DNA from: QAMH01 sp900556425 | Lineage (GTDB): Bacteria; Actinomycetota; Coriobacteriia; Coriobacteriales; QAMH01 | Assembly: GCA_902475535.1 (NCBI GenBank) | Contig: CABRZR010000009.1 | Span: 35,704-99,703 of the forward strand | Direction: 5' to 3' | Length of the DNA stretch: 64,000 nt | Part shown: piece after piece, positions 32,448 to 41,584 of the stretch | Layout of the letters: the number at the start of each line of letters is the position of its first letter | Numbering within the stretch: the stretch's first letter is position 1 | Program-made: the position numbers and the translations under genes | The notes under the pieces: model-generated | What the model saw: the letters and a program-made list of their open reading frames with translations, nothing else | Told to the model about the DNA's origin: nothing | Databases searched by the model: none

Positions 32448-32581
32448 GTTCCACGGCGTGTATCTTGTCCGATGGACAAAATGCCCCTTGCACGGACGAC
32501 GATCTTGCCCCATAATCTCGCCGCTGTGTTTTTTCTGCGAAGCTTCCGGAATCCCGCCCAGGCGCGAGACCGGGAGTGGAG

Positions 32582-32663
32582 AAAACTCTGGAGAATCTCT
32601 TAAATGAGTGCCGAAGGTGCAAGGTCCGTAAGGGCCGAAACTCTCAGGCAAAAGGACAGAGGC
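32582..32663 (+). ncRNA. glycine riboswitch (single aptamer)
   Basis: The conserved glycine aptamer core is present: GGAGAATCTC (5' side), GTGCCGAAGGTGCAAG, then GAAACTCTCAGGCAAAAGGA, closing with CAGAGG. It lies in the leader of the AgcS-type symporter gene, a standard target. A second aptamer is not evident; the segment just upstream (GAGACCGGGAGTGGAG) may form the P0/kink-turn part. The expression platform between 32664 and 32719 is not clear by eye. Confidence 0.9.
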
Positions 32664-32719
32664 ACATTTTTGACCTTCTCTGGCAGCGCTGTTTTATTGT
32701 GCAAGGGAGGGTTTTTCTT

Positions 32720-34129
32720 ATGGACGTCCTATACGACATCGTCGTAACCATCAACACCTATCTGTCTAACTACGTGCTCATCATCTTGCTCGTGGCCATG
32801 GGCCTCGTCTTCACCATCCGCACGAAGTTCGTGCAGATACGCTTCTTCGGCGAGGGCATGCGCCGTGTCTTCGGGGAGTTCAATCTCTTCGGTGGCAAGA
32901 AGAAGAGCGGCATCAGCTCGTTCCAGGCGCTTGCCACGGCCGTTGCCGCACAGGTCGGCACGGGCAACATCGTGGGCGCTTGCGGTGCCATCTTGATTGG
33001 CGGTCCGGGTGCCATCTTCTGGATGTGGCTCATCGCCTTCCTCGGCATGGCGACCAACTATGCGGAGGCCGTGCTCGCCCAGAAGACACGTGAGGTCGAC
33101 GAGGACGGCACCGTCCATGGTGGTCCGGTCTACTACATCACCAAGGCCTTCACGGGCGCGGGTGGCAAGTTCCTCGCGGGCTTCTTTGCCGTCTCCATCA
33201 TTCTGGCTCTTGGCTTCATGGGTTGCATGGTCCAGTCCAACTCGATTGCCGCTACCTGCAACACTGCCTTTGGCATCCCCACCTGGGTCATGGGCCTGCT
33301 CATCGTCTTCTTCGCGGGTCTCGTCTTCCTCGGTGGCGTGCAGCGTCTCGCATCCGTTACCGAGAAGCTCGTTCCGATCATGGCCATCATCTATCTCATC
33401 GGTGGTCTCGTCATTCTCGTTCTCAACATCCAGAACCTGCCGGGCGCCTTCGCGCTCATCTTCCAGTGCGCATTCAACCCGCAGGCTGAGGTCGGTGGCG
33501 TGACCTTTGGCATCATCGCCGCGATAAGCCAGGGAGCAAAGCGCGGCCTGTTCTCCAACGAGGCCGGTATGGGCTCCACGCCCCACGCGCATGCGCTCGC
33601 CGACGTCAAGGACCCGCACCATCAGGGTACGGTTGCCATGATCGGCGTCTTCATCGACACCTTCGTGGTCGTCACCATGACGGCGCTCGTCGTCATCTCC
33701 GTCCTCTATGTGGGCGGTCCGCTTTCCGTTGACGCGACGGGCTTGGCCGAGGGCATCGACAAGACCAACATGGCGCAGCTTGCGTTTGGCACGTTCTTCG
33801 GGTCGACCTTCGGAAACTCGTTCGTCGCCATCTGCTTGCTCATGTTTGCGTTCTCGACGATTCTCAGCTGGAACCTCTTTGCCAAGCTCAACGTCGAGTA
33901 CCTCTTCGCCCGCTTCGGCAAGATGCCGGTCAAGATCTTCTCGGTCATCGCGCTCATCTTCATCTTCCTGGGCTCGCTGCTCTCGAATGACCTGGTGTGG
34001 GAGCTTGCCGACATGTTCAACCAGCTCATGGTCATTCCCAATGCCATTGCGCTGTTTGCCATGTCGGGTGTGGTCGCAGCCGTCGTCAAGCAACACCATC
34101 ACGGTGAGAAGGTCGAGCTCGACAAGTAG
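32720..34129 (+). CDS. sodium:alanine/glycine symporter (AgcS family)
   Basis: The 469-residue protein has about 11 membrane helices and the AGCS signatures AVAAQVGTGNIVGACGAILIGGPGAIFWMW (about 75-105), GISS-Q-A before it, and GGPVYYI plus RGLFSNEAGMGSTPHAHA (about 272-289). It couples Na+ entry to uptake of alanine or glycine. AAGGGAGG precedes the ATG at 32720. A glycine riboswitch sits in the leader, which argues for glycine as the substrate. A His-rich tail (KQHHHGE) ends the protein. Confidence 0.94.
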   Translation: MDVLYDIVVTINTYLSNYVLIILLVAMGLVFTIRTKFVQIRFFGEGMRRVFGEFNLFGGKKKSGISSFQALATAVAAQVGTGNIVGACGAILIGGPGAIFWMWLIAFLGMATNYAEAVLAQKTREVDEDGTVHGGPVYYITKAFTGAGGKFLAGFFAVSIILALGFMGCMVQSNSIAATCNTAFGIPTWVMGLLIVFFAGLVFLGGVQRLASVTEKLVPIMAIIYLIGGLVILVLNIQNLPGAFALIFQCAFNPQAEVGGVTFGIIAAISQGAKRGLFSNEAGMGSTPHAHALADVKDPHHQGTVAMIGVFIDTFVVVTMTALVVISVLYVGGPLSVDATGLAEGIDKTNMAQLAFGTFFGSTFGNSFVAICLLMFAFSTILSWNLFAKLNVEYLFARFGKMPVKIFSVIALIFIFLGSLLSNDLVWELADMFNQLMVIPNAIALFAMSGVVAAVVKQHHHGEKVELDK

Positions 34130-34153
34130 TCGCGTGGCAACATGGAAAGAGAG

Positions 34154-34187
34154 ACGGGGCTCGCGCATGTGCGGGCCCCGTTTGTTT
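34154..34187 (+). terminator. terminator after the symporter gene
   Basis: ACGGGGC-TCGC pairs with TGCG-GGCCCCGT (one bulge) and is followed by TTTGTTTG. Confidence 0.75.
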
Positions 34188-34279
34188 GCGGTTTCGTGAC
34201 GAAGTCGATATAGTCTAAACTTTTTATATGCACATGACATAATGGTGTAAGCCATTGTCTCGAGACGGAAAGGCGTTTT

Positions 34280-34819
34280 GTGTACGAGGACATACAGGAA
34301 GTGCTCTTTACGCAGGAGCAGATCCAAGCCCGCGTCGCGCAGATGGGTGCGCAAATCACCATCGATTATGCCGATAGGCAACCCCTCGTCGTCATCTCGG
34401 TGCTCAAAGGTGCCGCCATCTTCATGGCAGACCTCGTCCGCGCCATCGACCTTCCGCTCGAGATGGATTTCATGGCCGTGAGTTCTTACGGGCTGGATGC
34501 CACGTCATCCGGGACCGTGACAATTGTCAAGGACTTGAACACGTCAATTGAGGGTAAGCACGTCCTCATTGCCGAGGACATCCTTGACTCGGGCTTGACC
34601 CTGGACTTCCTCATGAGGGAGCTTTCCAGTCGCAAGCCCGCAACGCTCGAAATCGCCACGCTGCTGCGCAAGCAAGGCGCGCAGAAGACCGATCTTGCGT
34701 GTGCGTATGTCGGGTTCGATTGCCCTGACGAGTTCATTGTCGGATACGGGCTCGATTACGCCGAGCGCTACCGCAACCTGCCTTGCGTTGCCGCGTTAAA
34801 GCCAGAGGTCTATCAGTAG
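34280..34819 (+). CDS. hpt: hypoxanthine phosphoribosyltransferase
   Basis: The 179-residue purine salvage enzyme transfers PRPP ribose-phosphate to hypoxanthine or guanine. The PRPP-binding motif V-L-I-A-E-D-I-L-D-S-G-L-T-L (about 94-107) is complete, and the flexible-loop region S-S-Y-G precedes it. The C-terminal F-I-V-G-Y-G-L-D-Y-A-E-R-Y-R matches the family. The start is GTG at 34280 after GACGGAAAGG. It heads the hpt-ftsH-folE-folPK cluster, an arrangement found in many Gram-positive bacteria after tilS; here tilS is 7 kb away. Confidence 0.95.
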   Translation: MYEDIQEVLFTQEQIQARVAQMGAQITIDYADRQPLVVISVLKGAAIFMADLVRAIDLPLEMDFMAVSSYGLDATSSGTVTIVKDLNTSIEGKHVLIAEDILDSGLTLDFLMRELSSRKPATLEIATLLRKQGAQKTDLACAYVGFDCPDEFIVGYGLDYAERYRNLPCVAALKPEVYQ

Positions 34820-34850
34820 GCCTGATGATTGCTAGATAAGGAGAAGTTGA

Positions 34851-36890
34851 GTGGAAGAGCCCAACACCACCAAGAAGAAGGGTCCGAATCCCCGCAATAT
34901 CGTCCTGTACGTGCTCCTGGGGCTCGTGCTCGTTGCTCTTGTGGGAAGCCAGCTTTTGAACTTTGGCCCGCAGCAGGAGATCGACGAGCTCATCACGAGC
35001 GACTTCGTCACGGCGGTCAACGAGGATCGCGTGGCCGAGGTTACCTATCATGCCGCATCCGCGACGCTCGACGGTACCTACTACAAGGACGCCGCAGCCA
35101 AGGAAGCCGGTGAGCTTTCGAGCTTCAAGTCGACCTATACCGGCGATGACATGTTGCAGGAGCTCATGGCAGCTCATCCGGAAACCAAGTACAACGAGGA
35201 CGTCACCACCTCGGGTTGGATCACGACGCTCCTCACGACGCTCCTGCCGCTGCTCCTTATCTTTGGCGTGCTGATTTTCTTCATGTCGCAGGTGAGCGGC
35301 GCGAATAGCAAGCAGATGCAATTTGGCAAGACCAAAGCCAAGAAGGTTTCGGAGGAAACGCCCAAGGTGCGCTTCTCGGATGTTGCCGGTATCGATGAGG
35401 CCGTCGAGGAACTCGAGGAGATCAAGGACTTCCTTTCGAATCCGGCCAAATACCAGGCGATGGGCGCGAAGATTCCACGCGGTGTGCTGCTTGTCGGCCC
35501 TCCGGGTACGGGCAAGACGCTTCTCGCGCGTGCCGTTGCCGGTGAGGCCGGCGTGCCCTTCTTCAGCATCTCCGGCTCCGACTTCGTCGAGATGTTCGTT
35601 GGCGTCGGCGCCTCGCGCGTGCGCGACCTCTTCGCGCAGGCCAAGGAGAGCGCTCCCGCCATCATCTTCATCGACGAGATCGATGCCGTCGGTCGTCAGC
35701 GTGGTGCTGGCCTTGGCGGTGGTCATGACGAGCGCGAGCAGACGCTCAACCAGCTCCTCGTCGAAATGGACGGATTCGAGAGCAATGACTCCGTCATCAT
35801 GATTGCCGCGACCAATCGCGTCGACATCCTCGATCCCGCCCTGCTCAGGCCTGGCCGCTTCGACCGTCAGATCGTCGTCGATCGTCCCGACCTCAAGGGC
35901 CGCGAGCAAATCCTCAAGGTGCACTGCGAGGGCAAGCCGATGGCAAGCGATGTTGACCTTGCTGCCCTGGCTTCGCTCACGAGTGGCTTTACGGGTGCCG
36001 ACCTCGCCAACCTGCTCAACGAGGCGGCGCTGCTGGCTGCCCGTCGCGGCAAGAGCATCATCACCAACGATGAGGTCACCGAGTCCATGGAGCGCGTCGT
36101 CGCCGGTCCCGAGCGCAAAGGTCGCATCATGACCGAGAAGGAGAAGACGACGATTGCCTACCATGAGTCCGGTCATGCGCTCGTGGGTCATCTGCTCAAT
36201 CACACCGACCCCATCCACAAGATTTCGATCATCGCGCGTGGCCAGGCCCTCGGTTACACGCTTTCCATCCCGAGCGAGGATCGATTCCTGCAGTCCAAGA
36301 GCGAGATGATCGATAACCTCGCCATGTTCCTGGGTGGCCGCGTCGCCGAGGAAATCATGAACGATGGCGATGTCACGACCGGTGCCTCCAACGACCTCGA
36401 GCGTGCGACGAAGATGGCCAAGGCCATGGTCACGCGCTATGGCATGAGCGATATTCTGGGCCACCAGGTTTACGGCGAACCCAACCAGGAGGTCTTCCTC
36501 GGCCGTGATTTTGGCTCGACGCCGGATTACAGCCAGGAGACTGCCAATACCATCGACGAGGAAGTCGCACGCCTCATGACGACGGCGCATGACACGGCAT
36601 TCCGCATTCTCTCCGAGAACCGCACGCAGCTCGAGCTCATGGCCAGCGTCTTGCTCGAGCGCGAGACCGTCGAGGGCAAGGCTGTCGAGGCCCTGCTCGA
36701 CAACAGTTGGGACGAGTACATCGAGTGGGAGAAGACGCATCCCAAGGAGGCCGAGGAGGACCGCAAGGACATCCTCACGGCCGCCGAGAACGCCGGTGCC
36801 CCGCACGAGCTCATGGGGCCGGAAGATGCGGCCGACATGCCAGCTCCCGTGTCGCCTCCTCCGCCCGATTCCGATGAGGAGGAGCGCTAG
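34851..36890 (+). CDS. ftsH: membrane AAA+ zinc protease FtsH
   Basis: The 679-residue protease has two N-terminal membrane helices (about 16-34 and 122-146) around an outside domain, then the AAA+ module with Walker A GPPGTGKT (216-223), Walker B IIFIDEID and SRH region R-P-G-R-F-D-R. The zinc site is HESGH (438-442), with the third ligand in the later D-E-x-x-R region. It degrades misfolded membrane and regulatory proteins. The start is GTG at 34851 after AAGGAG. The tail ends in a Pro/Asp/Glu-rich stretch. folE begins at the next base. Confidence 0.97.
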   Translation: MEEPNTTKKKGPNPRNIVLYVLLGLVLVALVGSQLLNFGPQQEIDELITSDFVTAVNEDRVAEVTYHAASATLDGTYYKDAAAKEAGELSSFKSTYTGDDMLQELMAAHPETKYNEDVTTSGWITTLLTTLLPLLLIFGVLIFFMSQVSGANSKQMQFGKTKAKKVSEETPKVRFSDVAGIDEAVEELEEIKDFLSNPAKYQAMGAKIPRGVLLVGPPGTGKTLLARAVAGEAGVPFFSISGSDFVEMFVGVGASRVRDLFAQAKESAPAIIFIDEIDAVGRQRGAGLGGGHDEREQTLNQLLVEMDGFESNDSVIMIAATNRVDILDPALLRPGRFDRQIVVDRPDLKGREQILKVHCEGKPMASDVDLAALASLTSGFTGADLANLLNEAALLAARRGKSIITNDEVTESMERVVAGPERKGRIMTEKEKTTIAYHESGHALVGHLLNHTDPIHKISIIARGQALGYTLSIPSEDRFLQSKSEMIDNLAMFLGGRVAEEIMNDGDVTTGASNDLERATKMAKAMVTRYGMSDILGHQVYGEPNQEVFLGRDFGSTPDYSQETANTIDEEVARLMTTAHDTAFRILSENRTQLELMASVLLERETVEGKAVEALLDNSWDEYIEWEKTHPKEAEEDRKDILTAAENAGAPHELMGPEDAADMPAPVSPPPPDSDEEER

Positions 36891-37457
36891 GTGGATACCG
36901 CCAAGATAGAAGAGGGCGTCAGGCTCATTCTCGAGGGCGTGGGCGAAGACCCGGACCGTGAGGGCCTGCGCGAGACGCCCGCGCGCGTGGCTCGCATGTA
37001 CGAGGAAATCCTTGCGGGTCTGCATGAGGATCCCACCGAGCTCTTCGTCAAGAAGTTCAACGAGGGGCATCAGGAGATGGTGCTCGTCCATGACATTCCC
37101 ATCTATTCCATTTGCGAGCATCACCTCGTGCCGTTCTATGGCGTGGCCCACGTGGCTTATGTGCCCAATCCGTCAGGTCAGATTTGCGGTATCTCCAAGC
37201 TTGCTCGTCTGGTCGATCTCTTTGCCCGACGCCCGCAGGTGCAGGAGCGCCTGACTTCCCAGGTTGCCGATACGCTCGTCAGGGAGCTCGAGCCGCAGGG
37301 CGTGCTCGTCGTGCTTGAGTGCGAGCACTTGTGCATGTCCATGCGTGGCATCAAAAAACCTGGGTCCAAGACGACGACGTCTGCCGTGCGCGGCAGTTTC
37401 ATCACCTCGGCCGAGACGCGTGCCGAGGCTCTCAGCCTTATCCGACAGGGGAGGTAG
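36891..37457 (+). CDS. folE: GTP cyclohydrolase I
   Basis: The 188-residue type I enzyme converts GTP to dihydroneopterin triphosphate, the first step of folate synthesis. The zinc ligands are seen in YSICEHHLVPFYG (about 72-84) and in LECEHLCMSMRGI (about 141-153). Residues EDP-R-EGLRETPARVARMY open the family domain. The start is GTG immediately after the ftsH stop codon, with the SD site in the ftsH end. folPK follows after 6 nt, giving a folate operon. Confidence 0.96.
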   Translation: MDTAKIEEGVRLILEGVGEDPDREGLRETPARVARMYEEILAGLHEDPTELFVKKFNEGHQEMVLVHDIPIYSICEHHLVPFYGVAHVAYVPNPSGQICGISKLARLVDLFARRPQVQERLTSQVADTLVRELEPQGVLVVLECEHLCMSMRGIKKPGSKTTTSAVRGSFITSAETRAEALSLIRQGR

Positions 37458-37463
37458 GCGCCC

Positions 37464-38765
37464 ATGCGGGCACGTACATGGCATTGCGGTCCCTTTGATT
37501 TCGATCTCTCGACGCCCGTCGTCATGGGCATATGCAATGTCACGCCCGATTCGTTCAGCGATGGTGGCATGCACGCCACCGCGCCCGAGGCCCTCGAACA
37601 TGCCCGTGGCCTGCTTGCTGTCGGCGCAGACATCATCGACGTGGGAGGCGAATCGACTCGACCCGGTGCCGAGGAAGTGCCCCCCGATGTCGAGCTTGAG
37701 CGCGTGCTGCCCGTGGTGCGCGAGCTTGCCGCGCAGGGCGTGGCGGTGAGCGTGGATACGCGCCACGCGAGCGTGGCCGCCGCGTGCATCGATGCGGGTG
37801 CGTGCATCATCAACGACATCTCCGGCTTCAGGAGCCTCGAGATGCGCGAGCTCGCGGCGCGAAGCGACGTGGGACTCGTGGTCATGCACATGCGCGGCAC
37901 GCCCAAGACCATGCAGGAAGCCCCTGTCTACGATGATGTCGTCCTCGATGTCGAGCAGGAGCTCTCGCGCATGGCCGCACGCTTGAGTGCCGAGGGTGTC
38001 GCACCCGAGCGCATCTGCCTCGACTTTGGAATCGGCTTTGGTAAGAACATCGCGCATAATCTCGCCCTCGTGCAGGCGACGGCACACTTTGCCGATTTGG
38101 GTTATCCGCTCATGACCGCGGTGAGTCGCAAGTCCTTCATCGGCGCGATGAGTGCCGAAAGCGCGCCTGCCATGCGCGATCGTGCATCGGCCCTGTGCGC
38201 GGCGTTCATGGCCGGACAGGGCGCGCGCATCCTGCGCGTTCACAACGTGGCCGCCACGTGCGAGATGCTGCGTGATTCGCATCGGGCAATCATTGCGCTT
38301 GGCTCCAACATGGGCAATAGCTGCGGGCATCTTGACGATGCGCTCGCGAGCCTGCGGCTCAATCCCGATGTCTGGGTCGGTGCCGTTTCCGAGTACGTCA
38401 CGAGCGAGCCGGCCTACCTCGAGGCGCAAGCTCCCTTCGTCAATGCCGTTGCGCTCATCCAGACCACGCTCACGCCACATGAGTTGCTGCACATGCTTCA
38501 AGGCCTCGAGGCCGAGCATGGGCGCGTGCGCAGCGTGGAGAACGGTCCGCGCTCGCTCGACCTCGACATCATCGATTACGAGGGCGTCGTCTGCGCAGAC
38601 GAGCAGCTCGATTTACCGCATCCGCTTGCGCTCGAGCGTGATTTCGTCGTGACGCCCCTGCTCGATATCATGCCTTTCTGCGAGCTTGCGAATGGCATTG
38701 CGGTCACACGCGACAAGGTAACAGTGGGCCAGGTTATGGGGCCCGCGCGGGACATGCTCGCCTGA
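37464..38765 (+). CDS. folP-folK: bifunctional dihydropteroate synthase / HPPK (FolP-FolK fusion)
   Basis: The 433-residue fusion has DHPS in residues 1-265 (ICNVTPDSFSDGG at about 22-34; DVGGESTRPGA at about 58-68) and hydroxymethylpterin pyrophosphokinase in about 272-425 (IIALGSNMGNSCGHL, ending with GPRSLDLDIIDY and LPHPLALERDFVVTPL). Both active-site signatures look complete. The dihydroneopterin aldolase domain (FolB), often between them, is absent, and no folB is in the cluster. ATG at 37464 is close to the folE stop. A 42-bp perfect inverted repeat follows the gene. Confidence 0.94.
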   Translation: MRARTWHCGPFDFDLSTPVVMGICNVTPDSFSDGGMHATAPEALEHARGLLAVGADIIDVGGESTRPGAEEVPPDVELERVLPVVRELAAQGVAVSVDTRHASVAAACIDAGACIINDISGFRSLEMRELAARSDVGLVVMHMRGTPKTMQEAPVYDDVVLDVEQELSRMAARLSAEGVAPERICLDFGIGFGKNIAHNLALVQATAHFADLGYPLMTAVSRKSFIGAMSAESAPAMRDRASALCAAFMAGQGARILRVHNVAATCEMLRDSHRAIIALGSNMGNSCGHLDDALASLRLNPDVWVGAVSEYVTSEPAYLEAQAPFVNAVALIQTTLTPHELLHMLQGLEAEHGRVRSVENGPRSLDLDIIDYEGVVCADEQLDLPHPLALERDFVVTPLLDIMPFCELANGIAVTRDKVTVGQVMGPARDMLA

Positions 38766-38774
38766 TAGGCGTGC

Positions 38775-38866
38775 GATGAGACAAAAGCCGCCGGGGCAGA
38801 ACTGTCTGGTCTCGAGGCAGGCAACTCGAGACCAGACAGTTCTGCCCCGGCGGCTTTTGTCTCATC
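38775..38866. repeat. 42-bp perfect inverted repeat after folPK
   Basis: Arms 38775-38816 and 38825-38866 are exact complements with an 8-nt loop. The outer part (GATGAGACAAAAG/CTTTTGTCTCATC) is shared with the tilS palindrome, while the inner part (AACTGTCTGGTCTCGAG) is specific to this copy. It begins 9 nt after the folPK stop and may terminate transcription. Confidence 0.9.
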
Positions 38867-39002
38867 GCGTCCCCACACTCCCGTTTGCAGCCAATCGGGA
38901 CAATCGCTTGCATTATGTGTTACCATGTGCAATTAGCATATCTGGTGCCACAATCAGAAGTGCAGCTCAAATGTAGAAACTGATAGGTAAAGGAGTCCCA
39001 AC

Positions 39003-39467
39003 ATGGACGACGCAGGTATCGAGGAGCTCCTCGACGAGCTTGCCGAGCGCATCGAGCAGTCCAAGCCTGTCTTGGGCAATAGCCAGAAGCGCCAGGTCGA
39101 AATTGGCCCCATTTTTGAGATTCTTGATGAGATTCGCGATATCTTCCCGGAGGAGTTGCGTCAGGCTCGCATCATCGTTCGCGACCGTCAGGGCATGATC
39201 GAGGCCGCAGAGATTGACGCCAATCGCATCCTCGAGGACGCAGAGCGTCAGGCCGAGCACCTTGCCGGCGAGCAGGAGGTCGTGCGCCTCGCCGAGCAGC
39301 GCGCGCAGGAGGTCATCGACGATGCCATGGCCCGCGAGCGCGAGATGCGCGTCGGTGCCGAGGACTACGCCGACCAGATCTTCGCCAATCTCGAGACGAA
39401 TCTCGATAACCTTCTCAAGAACGTCACGCGTTGCCGTCAGCGCCTGAACAGCGGTATGACCGACTAA
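39003..39467 (+). CDS. coiled-coil DivIVA-like / AtpF-like conserved protein
   Basis: The 154-residue protein is almost entirely charged helix (about 30-140) with heptad spacing of hydrophobic residues and Glu/Arg/Ala, like DivIVA/GpsB or stator subunits. It has no membrane segment. The end (LETNLDNLLKNVTRCRQRL) also resembles the DivIVA C-terminus. AAGGAG precedes the ATG. It is followed by yceD and an rRNA methyltransferase gene, then rpmF, an arrangement conserved in actinobacteria. A role in cell division or polar growth is possible but not shown. Confidence 0.65.
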   Translation: MDDAGIEELLDELAERIEQSKPVLGNSQKRQVEIGPIFEILDEIRDIFPEELRQARIIVRDRQGMIEAAEIDANRILEDAERQAEHLAGEQEVVRLAEQRAQEVIDDAMAREREMRVGAEDYADQIFANLETNLDNLLKNVTRCRQRLNSGMTD

Positions 39468-39509
39468 TCTGTTCATTGCTCGACGGCTCGATAGCTGGGA
39501 GGTCGAGCA

Positions 39510-40049
39510 ATGCAGCAGCTCGTTGTTTCCATTCATCCGGATCTCGTCGAACCGGCGTCGACGCGCTTTCTCGAGGGAACGCTCGACGAGACATCCTACC
39601 GCGTGGGCGGCATGGATCTCGAAACGCCGGATGGCATTCAGTATCAACTTCAATTGACAAACACCGGAGAGGGCATCGTGCTCTCCGGTGAGGCAAGCTG
39701 TGCGGCAATCACGCCGTGCACGCGTTGCCTTGTCCCCACTCGCATCGAGGTCTCGGGCGCTGTCGAGGGCTACTATCTGCTCGAAGCATCTGAAGATGTC
39801 GATGGCTACGAAGACGACGAGTTCGAGGTCATCGGTGCCGATGGCAGCTTCGATATTGCGCCAGCCATCATCGCCGCTCTCGTCTATGCGACGCCGTACG
39901 TGGTCCTCTGCAAGGAAGATTGCGCGGGCCTGTGCCCGCACTGCGGAGCAGATCTCAACGAGGGGCCATGTTCGTGCAACCAAGAAGATGAGATCGACCC
40001 CACCAACCCCTTCGCGGTCCTCAAGGATCTCAAGCTCGAAGACGAGTGA
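39510..40049 (+). CDS. yceD: YceD/DUF177 protein (23S rRNA accumulation)
   Basis: The 179-residue protein belongs to DUF177: a beta-rich N-terminal part with the CTRC pair (about 70-73), a central D-x-D-x-Y-E acidic segment, and a C-terminal zinc-binding tail CKEDCAGLCPHCGADLN with a further C-x-C. In enterobacteria YceD supports 23S rRNA levels. GGGAGG precedes the ATG. It usually directly precedes rpmF and plsX; here an RlmD-like gene is inserted between. Confidence 0.88.
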   Translation: MQQLVVSIHPDLVEPASTRFLEGTLDETSYRVGGMDLETPDGIQYQLQLTNTGEGIVLSGEASCAAITPCTRCLVPTRIEVSGAVEGYYLLEASEDVDGYEDDEFEVIGADGSFDIAPAIIAALVYATPYVVLCKEDCAGLCPHCGADLNEGPCSCNQEDEIDPTNPFAVLKDLKLEDE

Positions 40050-40059
40050 CGTAAATCCC

Positions 40060-41202
40060 GTGGGCTACAAGACATACACCTGTCCTCACGCCGCGCACTG
40101 CGGTGGCTGCGAGTGGCTTTCTGTCCCCTATCCCATTCAGCTTTCGCGCAAGCGTGCGATGCTCGAGGAACTCTTCGAGCCACTCGGCTGTGGAGTTGAT
40201 GCCGTGATTGGCATGGATGAGCCGATTGCCTATCGTCACAAGATCATGACGCCGTACGCGCCGGGCAAGGAGGGTAAACCACGTCTTGGCATGTACGAGC
40301 GCGGTACGCATAGGCTCATTGAGGTGCGTGAATGCCTGGTCGAGCACAAGGCGGGACGTCCCATACTCAATAGCATCGCCGAGCTCGCACAGGGTTTTCA
40401 CATCCCCGCCTATGACGAGAACACGGGTAAGGGCCTGCTGCGCCATGCGATCGTGCGCGTGGGCAAGAACACGGGGCAGATCATGGTGACGCTTGTCGTC
40501 AATCGCAAGGAGTTCCCGCGCAAGAAGGCGTTCGTCACCGCGTTGCGCAAACGACACCCTGCCATCGAGAGCGTGAGCTTCAACGTGAACACACGCCGCA
40601 CCAACGCCGTGCTCGGTCCGCTTACGATGACGGCGTATGGGCAGGGATGGATTGAGGACGAGATCTGTGGCTGCACGTTCCGCATTCCGGCAACCGCGTT
40701 CTATCAAACCAATCCCGCGCAAACGGAAGCGCTCTATCAGACGGCGATTGACATGGCCAAGCTCCGCGAGGGTGACCGTGTGCTTGACGCGTATTGTGGC
40801 ATCGGCACTATCGGTATCATCGCCGCCAAGCAGACGCGCGTCGAGCTCGTCGGCGTGGAGAGTGTCGAGGCTGCGGTAGAAATTGCCGCGGAAAACGCGC
40901 GCGTCAATCGCGTGAAGAACGCAAGCTTCGTATGCGCTGATGCGGGGGAGTATCTGACGAAATCCCAGGAGGTATTCGATGTCGTCATCCTCGATCCGCC
41001 GCGTGCCGGCGCGTCCGAGGAGTTTCTGGCAAGCGTCCTGGCTGCCGCGCCTCGTCGCATCGTCTACGTTAGTTGCAATCCCACCACGCAGCTGCGTGAC
41101 ATCGAGCGCCTTATGTCTGCCTACCACGTGAGCAAGCTCGTGGGTGTCGACATGTTTCCTCACACCAAGCACCTCGAGAGCGTCGCACTGCTGGAACGAT
41201 AA
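40060..41202 (+). CDS. rlmD: TrmA/RlmD-family RNA (uracil-C5)-methyltransferase
   Basis: The 380-residue protein has a [4Fe-4S] site CPHAAHCGGC (C8, C14, C17) with the fourth cysteine in RECLVEH (about C99). SAM-binding motif is D-A-Y-C-G-I-G-T-I-G-I, the catalytic region ILDPPRAG, and the nucleophile in VYVSCNPTTQL. It lacks a TRAM domain, so it is shorter than RlmD of E. coli. It methylates uracil in 23S rRNA or tRNA; the exact site is not predictable. The start is GTG at 40060, 10 nt after the yceD stop. Confidence 0.85.
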   Translation: MGYKTYTCPHAAHCGGCEWLSVPYPIQLSRKRAMLEELFEPLGCGVDAVIGMDEPIAYRHKIMTPYAPGKEGKPRLGMYERGTHRLIEVRECLVEHKAGRPILNSIAELAQGFHIPAYDENTGKGLLRHAIVRVGKNTGQIMVTLVVNRKEFPRKKAFVTALRKRHPAIESVSFNVNTRRTNAVLGPLTMTAYGQGWIEDEICGCTFRIPATAFYQTNPAQTEALYQTAIDMAKLREGDRVLDAYCGIGTIGIIAAKQTRVELVGVESVEAAVEIAAENARVNRVKNASFVCADAGEYLTKSQEVFDVVILDPPRAGASEEFLASVLAAAPRRIVYVSCNPTTQLRDIERLMSAYHVSKLVGVDMFPHTKHLESVALLER

Positions 41203-41211
41203 ACTTTTCTC

Positions 41212-41240
41212 TTCACTCTCATGCGAAAGCGTGGTATATT
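41212..41240 (+). promoter_or_regulatory. promoter of the rpmF-plsX-rnc-smc operon
   Basis: TTCACT (41212-41217) and TATATT (41235-41240) are separated by 17 bp. This is 67 nt upstream of rpmF. Confidence 0.65.
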
Positions 41241-41307
41241 TCTTTTTCGCGTGTTCTAAGAGATTCTGCGTGTCCAGGCGACGCGCTTGCTAGAAAGGTT
41301 TGAGACG

Positions 41308-41490
41308 ATGGCAGTACCTAAGCGTAAAACAGGCAGGATGAGGACCCATTCTCGTCGTTCTTCCAACGATGTGTGCAAGACGGCTGCGCGTTCCGTTTGC
41401 CCGCAGTGCGGCGAGGTCAAGCTTCCGCATACCGTTTGCCCGAGCTGCGGCTATTACAAGGGCCGAGAGGTTCTCGTCGTCGAGGACTAA
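41308..41490 (+). CDS. rpmF: 50S ribosomal protein L32
   Basis: The 60-residue protein begins MAVPKRKTGRMRTHSRRS and contains the zinc ribbon CPQCGEVKLPHTVCPSCGYY with four cysteines (about 31, 34, 44, 47), so it is the C+ form of L32. GAAAGGTTTGAG precedes the ATG at 41308. plsX follows 94 nt downstream, the usual order. Confidence 0.97.
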   Translation: MAVPKRKTGRMRTHSRRSSNDVCKTAARSVCPQCGEVKLPHTVCPSCGYYKGREVLVVED

Positions 41491-41584
41491 CAGCAATATA
41501 CACATTGCATGTAATCCTGCAGATGGTCATCCGTTTGCAGGATTATTTCTTTATTCTGAGAAAAACTGTTTGTGAGGCGGGTCG

